DNA from: Leptolyngbya sp. SIO4C1
GTDB taxonomy: Bacteria > Cyanobacteriota > Cyanobacteriia > Phormidesmidales > Phormidesmidaceae
Length of the DNA: 5,163 nucleotides
Direction: 5' to 3'
Assembly (NCBI GenBank): GCA_010671975.1
Contig: JAAHIA010000357.1
Location: 1-5,163 of the forward strand
This document shows, one piece after another, positions 1-5,109 of this stretch. The notes under the pieces were generated by a model. It worked only from the letters and a program-made list of their open reading frames with translations, ran no database searches and was not told the DNA's origin. Position numbers and translations under genes: made by a program. The first letter of the stretch is position 1, and the number at the start of each line of letters is the position of its first letter.

Positions 1-583
1 TAACGCGTACTGGCAAATTGGGGGACTCAGTGACAAACTCGGGGGGGACGAAGCCTATCGGCAGGTCAGGAAACTCATTGCCAAAATCGGTTAGGTGAAC
101 ATGGGGGACGGGTTCTCCATCTTCAACAGGAGCCGCCGACCAGAAGTTCAATCCCATAGCGCCAATAGGGTTCCCCGCATCATCGAACAGAACCGTAAAT
201 TCTCCAATGTTAATGCCATTAGGCTCATCGAAAAAGCCATCTTGCAGAATTTCACTGGTTTGGGTGTCGAAATTAAAGTTGAACTCTGGATAGGCGAGGT
301 GGTTATCCTCAAATTCTTCGATCAGATTGCCTTGCGGATCGTAGAAGGCAATGTCAAAAGCTTCTAAATCGTCACCTCGAACAATTCCGTTTTCATAGGT
401 TTGGGCATCGTCGTAGCTAAATTGCCCCTCAGCGCTGTAACCCAGAATTTGCCCTGTCCATGAAATGCGAAAGGCAGCCGCCTGAACCGGGCCGATGGTT
501 CATAGGCTCAGGGTTGTGCCGATGGCGATCACGAAAGCTCGCTTGTGAACGGGAGAAGCGGCTGACTCACGAAGACTCAACAT
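1..583 (-). pseudogene. Secreted protein gene, 3' end off window, interrupted by a nonsense codon in the signal peptide
   Basis: The minus strand reads ATG at 583 with a GAGG ribosome binding site at 592-595, eight bases upstream. The N-terminus is a typical Sec signal: a basic stretch (VHKRA, residues 12-16), a hydrophobic core (FVIAIGTTLSL) and a VQA-AA cleavage-like site. Codon 28 (500-502) is TGA, inside the hydrophobic core; the frame is otherwise open to base 1. The mature part is acidic and rich in Phe, Asp and Asn (AFRISWTGQILGYSAEG at its start), resembling small cyanobacterial exported proteins that often end in a PEP-CTERM anchor. Any such anchor would lie outside the window. No ATG, GTG or TTG that keeps a signal peptide follows the stop, so the gene is probably inactive unless TGA replaced TGG through a sequencing error. 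Function unknown. The Fur box just upstream suggests iron-regulated export. Confidence 0.7.
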
Positions 584-592
584 GAATAAAGC

Positions 593-608
593 CTCAATTG
601 CTCAATTG
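593..608. repeat. Tandem octamer CTCAATTG x2
   Basis: Two perfect adjacent copies of CTCAATTG (593-600, 601-608) lie between the ribosome binding site of the leftward gene and the Fur box. The second promoter copy near 3950 has only a degenerate version, so the duplication is specific to this copy. Confidence 0.6.
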
Positions 609-627
609 GAATGATAATCATTATCAT
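598..627 (+). promoter_or_regulatory. Possible rightward promoter overlapped by Fur box
   Basis: TTGCTC (598-603) and TATCAT (622-627) are separated by 18 bp and would drive transcription toward the truncated transporter. The -10 hexamer overlaps the Fur palindrome, the usual arrangement for repression. The -35 match is modest, so this is tentative. Confidence 0.35.
607..625. promoter_or_regulatory. Fur box 1
   Basis: The 19-mer matches the classical Fur consensus (GATAATGATAATCATTATC) at 16 of 19 positions by hand count; all three mismatches are at the left edge. It lies 24 bases upstream of the start codon of the leftward secreted-protein gene and upstream of the rightward transporter remnant, so it could repress both directions. 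Confidence 0.8.
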
Positions 628-686
628 AATATGGGACATGTTGAGCGATTAATATGAACTCCTTGTAAAGTTAGTGTCGGCAAATC

Positions 687-938
687 AATGCACTACACCA
701 AATCTCCTATGGGTTGGTGCTCGTCGGTGGTTTCAGCCTGGGTCTGGCATCTGTGTTCACGACCCTGGGGTTAGCCGCCGTCTATGGACGCCAGTGGCTC
801 GAAAAAGCCCCCGTTAGTGCTGAAGTGATGCAGCGGCTATCAGTATTGAGCGCTTTCGCTACAGTCGGTATCGGCTTGGGTCTGACAACGGTGGCGTTGA
901 TGGATGGGTTTAGGGTGCAGGGTGCCCCTATTCTATGA
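687..938 (+). pseudogene. NicO-type nickel/cobalt transporter, C-terminal fragment
   Basis: The translation from 687 (NALHQISYGLVLVGGFSLGL and onward) reads like the C-terminal end of NicO/RcnA-like nickel-cobalt transporters: a helix with the typical ALH..YGL.L...FSLGLA pattern, a short basic loop (YGRQWLEK), then a last helix (LSVLSAFATVGIGLGLTTVAL). Only about 83 residues remain of a family normally two to four times longer, and the N-terminal metal-binding helices are missing. In frame upstream, a TAG at 672-674 closes the reading frame. Sequence left of about 686 belongs to the Fur promoter repeat, so the 5' part of the gene was lost exactly there. A TTG at 714 or an internal ATG could start a short peptide, but a two-helix product is unlikely to transport metal. 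Membership of the UreH/TauE-like neighbours of the same clan is possible. Confidence 0.7.
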
Positions 939-975
939 GCCATAAATCGTGAACCTGAAACCTTGTCCCATTTGC

Positions 976-1004
976 TAGACAAAGAATTTGATAATGATTA
1001 TCAT
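976..1004 (+). promoter_or_regulatory. Promoter of the oxidoreductase-feoB operon
   Basis: TAGACA (976-981, 5/6 to TTGACA) and TATCAT (999-1004, 5/6 to TATAAT) are 17 bp apart, an ideal sigma-70 spacing. The -10 lies inside Fur box 2. Transcription would start near 1011, leaving a leader of about 26 bases before the GTG at 1037. Confidence 0.6.
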
Positions 1005-1008
1005 TCTA
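990..1008. promoter_or_regulatory. Fur box 2
   Basis: GATAATGATTATCATTCTA matches the 19-base Fur consensus at 16 of 19 positions (mismatches at positions 10, 17 and 19). It covers the -10 element of the predicted operon promoter and ends 28 bases before the start codon, which predicts iron-dependent repression of the oxidoreductase and the FeoB-like permease. Confidence 0.85.
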
Positions 1009-1036
1009 ATATCTTTAATGATTCGGATAAACCAGC

Positions 1037-2161
1037 GTGAGCCACCCCCAAACGAATCGGTCCTATGACGTTGTAATCGTTGGTGCCGGAGCGGCAGGCA
1101 TCGGCTGTGGCGTCGTGCTCAAAGAACTGGGTCTAGAGCACTTGACAATTTTAGAAAGGCACCAGGTCGGAGCTTCCTTTAGCCGCTGGCCTGAGGAGAT
1201 GAACTTCATCACCCCATCATTCCCCAGCCATGGTTTTGGCCTACTCGACCTGAATGCAGTGACCTTGAAGACTTCGCCTGCGATCGCCTTTCGGCGAGAG
1301 CACATCAGCGGCAAGCAGTACGCTCTTTATCTGCAAACCGTTGCCGATCATTTTGAGTTACCGATTCAGACCGAGGTGGATGTGCAAATCGTTGAGCCAT
1401 TGCCCCAGGGCGGCTTCAAGCTGCATACTCCTGCCGGAGACCTTTGCACTCAGTTCGTGATTTGGGCCGCCGGGGAGTATCAATATCCCCATCTCAATCC
1501 CTTTCCGGGAGCAGAGCACTGCATCCACAACGCTCAAATTCGATCGTGGGCGGATCTAGAGGGCGACGAATTCATCATCATCGGCGGCTACGAAAGCGGC
1601 ATGGATGCCGCTGCTAATCTGATTGCCCTGGGGAAGAAAGTCGGTGTGCTTGATCGCACTGGAGCCTGGGCCGATCCTGACACTGATCCCAGCGTATCCC
1701 TATCGCCCTACACCCTGCAGCGTCTGGAATTCGTCTATCGCACAGGTCGTCTAGACATGGTGGGTAACGCCCCCATTGAAGAAGTCAAACCTATCCCCGG
1801 TGGCTACGTGGTCTACAGCGAATATCAGAAGTGGATGACAGCCCATCCCCCTATTCTCTGCACCGGTTTCGACACCGGTTTGAAACAGATTGCGCCCCTG
1901 TTTGACTGGTCTGAGGGCTATGCCACGCTCACGGAAAATGATGAATCTACCCTCACCCCAGGTCTTTTTGTGAGCGGTCCCTCCGTCCGCCATGGCGACC
2001 TAATTTTCTGCTTCATCTACAAATTCCGCCAGCGCTTTGCCGTCATTGCTAATGCAATCGCCCATCGCCTCGACCTCGACCCCAGCCCCCTTGATGCTTA
2101 CCGCCAGGCCGGACTCTTCCTTGATGACCTCTCCTGCTGCAGCAACGACTGCATTTGTTAG
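1037..2161 (+). CDS. FAD/NAD(P)-binding oxidoreductase with Cys-rich C-terminus
   Basis: A 374-residue flavoprotein of the FMO/CzcO/thioredoxin-reductase-like class. An N-terminal FAD Rossmann motif VGAGAAG (GxGxxG at 16-21) is followed by the ribose-binding acid E40. A WAAGEY turn lies at 143-148, a second dinucleotide site GGYESG at 183-188 (expected for NAD(P)H), and the CTGFD motif at 275-279. No CxxC redox centre like that of thioredoxin reductase is visible, but the last eight residues carry four cysteines (C367, C368, C372, C374), suggesting metal binding or a thiol relay. The GTG start is chosen because it places the FAD motif at the usual distance; the first in-frame ATG falls after it. 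Codon 1 is preceded by a weak GGA. Its Fur-controlled position before a FeoB-like gene suggests a role in iron uptake, perhaps as electron donor. That is inference; the substrate is unknown. Confidence 0.9.
   Translation: MSHPQTNRSYDVVIVGAGAAGIGCGVVLKELGLEHLTILERHQVGASFSRWPEEMNFITPSFPSHGFGLLDLNAVTLKTSPAIAFRREHISGKQYALYLQTVADHFELPIQTEVDVQIVEPLPQGGFKLHTPAGDLCTQFVIWAAGEYQYPHLNPFPGAEHCIHNAQIRSWADLEGDEFIIIGGYESGMDAAANLIALGKKVGVLDRTGAWADPDTDPSVSLSPYTLQRLEFVYRTGRLDMVGNAPIEEVKPIPGGYVVYSEYQKWMTAHPPILCTGFDTGLKQIAPLFDWSEGYATLTENDESTLTPGLFVSGPSVRHGDLIFCFIYKFRQRFAVIANAIAHRLDLDPSPLDAYRQAGLFLDDLSCCSNDCIC
1280..1287. repeat. HIP1 palindrome GCGATCGC
   Basis: An intact octamer inside the oxidoreductase gene. 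This palindrome is highly over-represented in many cyanobacterial genomes and supports that assignment. Confidence 0.7.
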
Positions 2162-2170
2162 CTGGGAGTC

Positions 2171-2214
2171 AGGTGCCAGGTGCCAGGAAGGACCCGATAC
2201 CCGAAACCCGATAC
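2171..2214. repeat. Heptanucleotide tandem repeats between oxidoreductase and feoB
   Basis: Two adjoining heptad tracts: AGGTGCC twice (2171-2184) plus a partial third unit, then CCCGATA, CCCGAAA, CCCGATA (2193-2213). Seven-base short tandem repeats of this kind are a known feature of intergenic DNA in filamentous cyanobacteria. They occupy the 94-base gap between the two operon genes, where no terminator or strong ribosome binding site is visible. Confidence 0.7.
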
Positions 2215-2255
2215 CTCACCAACCCATCCAATCATCCACTCTCAACCTATCCCTC

Positions 2256-3899
2256 ATGCCCACTGCCCTGCCTGCCCAACGCACCACCGTAATTGTTGGC
2301 AAAGAAAGTACCGGCAAATCCGAACTGGCAGCAGCACTCACGGGGCGCTCGCCTACCAGCACTAACATTCAGGGCTCGACGATCGCCTGCGAGACCTATC
2401 AGACCAGAGACGATGCCTTTATCGATACCCCAGGCATTCTCTTTCGCTCCGATACCACCACCACCCGAACCGCTCTAGCGCAACTCCAAGTCCATGACAG
2501 GATTTTGTTAGTCGTTAAAGCAACCCACATTGATGGTGACCTAGCGGATTTGCTTCCGCTAGTGGCCGAGAAACAAGGGCTGGTGGTCGTCACCTTCTGG
2601 GATAAAGTATTGCCTTCTAACTTCACCCAGCAGGTCTTGGGCCGTTGGGAGCAAACCTTTCGGGTGAGATTTATTCCTGTGGATGCCCGTCATTTAAGCC
2701 AGGGGCAACGCCAGCAGATTTTAGAGGGGTTGCAGACTCCAGCCCCTTTCCCCCAGCAATGGCACTCGCTTCCGGTGGGCTGGCGCATCGAGCCCGCGCC
2801 CACTTGGTTGGAAAATCCTCGCTGGGGCGGGTTGCTGGCCATCCTATTGTTGCTGTTGCCTGCGGTCATTGCCGTTTGGGTCGCCAATGGCGTCGCGGGT
2901 ATGCTCGATCCGCTGATACAAACCGAATTAGCTTCTCTGGTCAATGTCCTATCTCAGGCCCCCTCGCTGCTAGAGGCGATTTTGATTGGCCGCTATGGCT
3001 TAGTCACGATGGGGCCGCTGTTATTTGTCTGGGCCGTCCCTACGGTGATTTTGTATGCCCTGTTTTTAGGCGCATACAAGGCCAGCGGGTTGGTGGAACG
3101 CATTACCGTAGCGCTACATCCACTCCTGAGACCGTTTGGTTTATCCGGGCGAGATTTGGTGCGGGTAATTATGGGGTTTGGCTGCAATGTGCCCGCCGTG
3201 ATCAGTACTCGCGCCTGTTCCAGTTGTTCTCGGCAAATCTGTGTGAGTGCGATCGCATTTGGTGGTGTCTGTTCCTACCAGTTTGGAGCCACCCTGGGGG
3301 TCTTCAGCGCGGCCAATTTGCCCGGTTTGGTGATGCCCTACCTGGGCTACTTGACCCTGACCACCCTGATCTACATCCGCCTGATTGCGCCCCAAGCTGC
3401 CCGCTCGATCCACAATACATTGATGATTGAACAGCGTACCTTTTTGGAAATTCCCCGCTGGTCTGCCATCTGCCGCGAAACCCAAGGCACTCTCCACCAG
3501 TTTTTTACCAACGCGATTCCCATCTTCTTGGTGATTACGGTGATCGCTTCGGTGTTGGACTGGCTCGACCTCATCACCCTGTTGGCCGGATGGATTAGTC
3601 CCTTGATGGGGCTATTTGACTTGCCTCCAGAGGCGGCTGTACCCGTCATTTTGGCCTCAATTCGCAAAGACGGATTGCTGCTTTTTGCCGAGCCGGACAC
3701 CCTGGCCGTACTCACACCCTTGCAAATTTTGACAGGTGTATACCTGGCCGGGGTGTTGCTGCCCTGCCTGGTCACCGCACTCACCATCGTCCGCGAACAG
3801 TCGGTGCGATTTACAGTGGGGTTGATGGCCAGGCAGGCAATCGCCGCGACTGCGTTTTCGATGCTGTTGGCCTGGGGAGGCGGCTGGCTAGGCAGGTGA
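2256..3899 (+). CDS. feoB: FeoB-like ferrous iron transporter, short divergent type
   Basis: A 547-residue inner-membrane protein: an N-terminal G domain and a multi-helix permease. G domain: P-loop GKESTGKS (15-22), a G2-like NIQGST (37-42), G3 DTPG (57-60); the G4 site reads TFWDK (113-117), with Thr where FeoB has Asn. Hydrophobic helices begin near residue 191. Gate 1 is GFGCNVPA (307-314), the FeoB pore signature. It is followed by an unusual Cys cluster, CSSC (321-324), C329 and C339. Further markers are SIRKDG (468-473) and PC at 503-504, matching the gate 2 PC.xT motif. E. coli FeoB is about 770 residues, so linker and C-terminal parts are reduced; no FeoA or FeoC is in the window. 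The frame stays open upstream to 2037, overlapping the oxidoreductase, but that extension lacks family features, so ATG 2256 is preferred even without a clear ribosome binding site. Iron is the likely substrate given Fur control; another divalent metal is possible. Confidence 0.88.
   Translation: MPTALPAQRTTVIVGKESTGKSELAAALTGRSPTSTNIQGSTIACETYQTRDDAFIDTPGILFRSDTTTTRTALAQLQVHDRILLVVKATHIDGDLADLLPLVAEKQGLVVVTFWDKVLPSNFTQQVLGRWEQTFRVRFIPVDARHLSQGQRQQILEGLQTPAPFPQQWHSLPVGWRIEPAPTWLENPRWGGLLAILLLLLPAVIAVWVANGVAGMLDPLIQTELASLVNVLSQAPSLLEAILIGRYGLVTMGPLLFVWAVPTVILYALFLGAYKASGLVERITVALHPLLRPFGLSGRDLVRVIMGFGCNVPAVISTRACSSCSRQICVSAIAFGGVCSYQFGATLGVFSAANLPGLVMPYLGYLTLTTLIYIRLIAPQAARSIHNTLMIEQRTFLEIPRWSAICRETQGTLHQFFTNAIPIFLVITVIASVLDWLDLITLLAGWISPLMGLFDLPPEAAVPVILASIRKDGLLLFAEPDTLAVLTPLQILTGVYLAGVLLPCLVTALTIVREQSVRFTVGLMARQAIAATAFSMLLAWGGGWLGR
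3249..3256. repeat. HIP1 palindrome GCGATCGC
   Basis: A second intact copy, within the permease gene just after the Cys cluster codons; supports a cyanobacterial host. Confidence 0.7.
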
Positions 3900-3936
3900 G
3901 AGACATGCTGGCTGGCCATTAACTTGCCAAAACTGG

Positions 3937-4041
3937 ACATCGAGAAAACCTCAATCTCTAATTAGAATGATTATTATTCTCGCAATATGCGATATATACT
4001 GAGGCAGATGTGAACTCTCGGTAAAGTTGGTGTCTACAAAT
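3937..4041. repeat. Divergent Fur promoter region, copy B
   Basis: A diverged copy of 580-685. The CAT at 3938-3940 aligns exactly with the start codon of the secreted-protein gene in copy A, and CCTC at 3949-3952 keeps the ribosome binding site offset. Reading left from that ATG, however, the sequence runs straight into the antisense of the feoB 3' end, so the leftward gene is gone. The block at 4011-4041 repeats TGAACTC, GTAAAGTT, GTGTC and CAAAT from copy A. Rightward it leads into the 34-codon ORF. No rho-independent terminator is visible between the feoB stop and this copy. Confidence 0.7.
3963..3981. promoter_or_regulatory. Fur box 3
   Basis: Centred on the near-palindrome AGAATGATTATTATTCT (3964-3980). 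It matches the 19-base Fur consensus at 14 of 19 positions and sits at the same place in copy B as Fur box 1 does in copy A. It would control rightward transcription toward the small ORF at 4098. Confidence 0.65.
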
Positions 4042-4097
4042 TGAAAGCAAACCGAGAAAGAGGCTTCCGCAGGTCTCGAATCAACGAGGAAAGTATT

Positions 4098-4202
4098 ATG
4101 CCGCTGCGTCATCAACCCGCCCCACCCACTCCCTGGGATCACGACCCGCTGCGCCAACGATGTCGCCTGCGTCACCTCTTTCCAGAATCCGGCTACCAGT
4201 AA
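4098..4202 (+). CDS. Small ORF, 34 aa, downstream of Fur box 3, unknown function
   Basis: ATG at 4098 is preceded by a strong ribosome binding site, GAGGAAAG (4086-4093), with eight bases between GAGG and the start. The peptide begins MPLRHQPAPPTPWDHDPLRQ and ends LFPESGYQ. It is basic, rich in Arg, His and Pro, with one Cys and no membrane segment or signal peptide. I do not recognise it. It is either a short iron-responsive protein or the 5' end of a longer gene cut off at its stop: a 12-bp tandem duplication spans that stop codon. Support rests on the ribosome binding site plus the upstream Fur promoter copy; length alone would not justify it. Confidence 0.45.
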   Translation: MPLRHQPAPPTPWDHDPLRQRCRLRHLFPESGYQ

Positions 4203-4219
4203 TGGTTCCAGTAATGGCT
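4196..4219. repeat. 12-bp tandem duplication spanning the small ORF stop
   Basis: CCAGTAATGGTT (4196-4207) is followed directly by CCAGTAATGGCT (4208-4219), eleven of twelve bases identical. The in-frame TAA of the small ORF lies in the first unit and is repeated in frame in the second. Confidence 0.7.
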
Positions 4220-4245
4220 CTCGGTCGATACCTCAAAAGGACAAA

Positions 4246-4878
4246 TTAATCACTCACCTCTGCGACAGCCAAGCGTAGACCTAATGATATGAGGGCAGCA
4301 CCCGTTAAACGTTCTAACCAGTGTGAGAAAGATAGAATGTGACGCTTTAGAGTTCGTTGTGAAATAATGACTGCTACTAGTGCAAACCAAAGCAACGCTA
4401 CTACAGCAACAGTCATGCCATAAATTGCTTGCATGAGTATTGGCGTTGTCGGTTGCACAATTTGCGTAAATAACGCCAGAAAAAATAACGTCGCTTTTGG
4501 ATTTAGCAAATTACCAAGAAAACCAATACGAAATGCTGTCCACTGTTCAATATTCCTTTGAGGCTCAAAATTTTCTGCGGTAGAGGCTATTCTTCTAGAT
4601 GCCAGAGATTTAAGGCCGATATAAATAAGATAAGCAGCACCAACCCATTTCAAAATATTGAACAGAAGTATTGATTTAGAGATGACGGCTCCGATACCGA
4701 TCAGTGAATAGGTTGCATGGACAAGATTACCAGCACCCACACCAACTGCTGTGTATACCCCTGCTCGTCGAGAATATGCCAAGCTGTTACGCAAAGTCAG
4801 TGCAAAATCAGGACCAGGAGTAACGACTGCTACCAAACTGATGGCAAAAACAGTGAGCCAAGCTGAAAAAAACGCCAT
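4246..4878 (-). CDS. LysE/RhtB-family amino acid exporter
   Basis: A 210-residue inner-membrane protein of the LysE/RhtB translocator superfamily, whose members export amino acids or their derivatives such as lysine, homoserine or threonine. Length and layout are typical. The first helix ends in TPGPDF (20-25), the family signature. A long loop with NSLAYSRRAG (31-40) follows, then GAAYLIYIGLKSL (80-92), a charged central loop, NLLNPKA (123-129) with the second signature Asn-Pro, and two terminal helices. ATG 4878 is preferred, with a purine-rich GAGAGA upstream; an ATG 14 codons earlier would add a polar extension foreign to the family. The gene is visibly richer in A and T than the iron genes to its left, hinting at transfer. 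It converges on the small ORF, with no clear terminator in the 43-base gap. The substrate cannot be told from sequence. Confidence 0.92.
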   Translation of the reverse strand: MAFFSAWLTVFAISLVAVVTPGPDFALTLRNSLAYSRRAGVYTAVGVGAGNLVHATYSLIGIGAVISKSILLFNILKWVGAAYLIYIGLKSLASRRIASTAENFEPQRNIEQWTAFRIGFLGNLLNPKATLFFLALFTQIVQPTTPILMQAIYGMTVAVVALLWFALVAVIISQRTLKRHILSFSHWLERLTGAALISLGLRLAVAEVSD

Positions 4879-4962
4879 AGGAGTCTCTCTCATAAAAGAC
4901 AATGAGCAAGAGTCTAACACTGTCGGCTAGCTGAATTCTGAGTTCAAGATTGCAAATTCACG

Positions 4963-5044
4963 GATTAGCCCAGCGGCCAACCTAGCAAGAAATCTCTAAT
5001 ACCGTCCCCCTGAGAACTTAAACCGGTTGACGACTGAGCTAATC
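4963..5044 (-). repeat. 20-bp imperfect inverted repeat, long hairpin upstream of exporter gene
   Basis: Arms 4963-4982 and 5025-5044 match in inverted orientation at 16 of 20 positions, around a 42-base loop. Three of the four mismatches become G-U pairs when the minus strand is transcribed, leaving one C-C mismatch, so a minus-strand RNA could form 19 of 20 pairs. That strand is the coding strand of the exporter gene beginning 85 bases further on. It may be a leader structure, a free-standing RNA or the remnant of a mobile sequence. Confidence 0.55.
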
Positions 5045-5109
5045 GGACACAAATACGCCTCGTATTTCGCTGATAACACTATAAGTTCCGCTTCAGCGGT
5101 TTGTTATGC
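5025..5109 (-). other. Degenerate attC-like arrangement (integron cassette recombination site?)
   Basis: On the minus strand, GCATAAC (5109-5103) fits the attC R'' consensus RYYYAAC at six of seven positions and is followed by AAACCGCTGAAGCGG. At the far end, CCGATTAGCTCAG precedes GTCAACC (5031-5025), which fits GTTRRRY at only five of seven and lacks the essential GTT. The 85-bp length is in the attC range and the 7-bp hairpin lies near its centre. A minus frame ends with TAA inside the R''-like box, as cassette genes often do. The exporter gene has no matching site at its own 3' end. Confidence 0.25.
5051..5067. repeat. Perfect hairpin, 7-bp stem, 3-base loop
   Basis: AAATACG (5051-5057) and CGTATTT (5061-5067) are exact reverse complements around CCT. 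There is no T-run on either side, so it is not a standard terminator. Confidence 0.6.

Larger units (their letters stand above)
580..685. repeat. Divergent Fur promoter region, copy A
   Basis: This stretch aligns with 3937-4041. Shared landmarks, in order: the CAT of the leftward start codon, the leftward ribosome binding site (CCTC on the plus strand, same offset from the start), the Fur box, and a conserved block at 655-685 containing TGAACTC, GTAAAGTT, GTGTC and CAAAT. From 616 to 685 the two copies align without gaps over 70 positions with about 47 identities (hand count). The right boundary coincides with the start of recognisable transporter sequence. Confidence 0.7.

Noticed and set aside
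95..367. 90-codon plus-strand frame
   Set aside because: It is the complement of the secreted-protein gene; the minus strand has the signal peptide and ribosome binding site.
961..981. TTGTC/GACAA hairpin after the NicO fragment as a terminator
   Set aside because: A five-pair AT-containing stem with a 10-base loop and no T-run is too weak, and it overlaps the operon promoter.
2037..2255. N-terminal extension of feoB to an upstream ATG
   Set aside because: It overlaps the oxidoreductase by 125 bases and encodes Ser/Pro/Thr-rich sequence, partly from the heptad repeats, ahead of a G domain that already starts properly at 2256.
2645..3430. 261-codon plus-strand frame inside feoB
   Set aside because: It overlaps the permease in another frame, has low-plausibility composition and no ribosome binding site; it is a coding shadow.
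3371..3940. 189-codon minus-strand open frame opposite the feoB 3' end
   Set aside because: It is antisense to well-supported permease sequence and shows no domain features. Only its start codon is notable, because it aligns with the leftward start in copy A.
3951..4175. 74-codon minus-strand frame across promoter copy B and the small ORF
   Set aside because: It would run through the Fur box and the repeat region and has no family-like sequence.
5000..5050. tRNA-like motif on the minus strand (GATTAGCTCAGT)
   Set aside because: It resembles a tRNA D-arm, but no acceptor pairing, anticodon arm or GTTCRA T-loop can be fitted.
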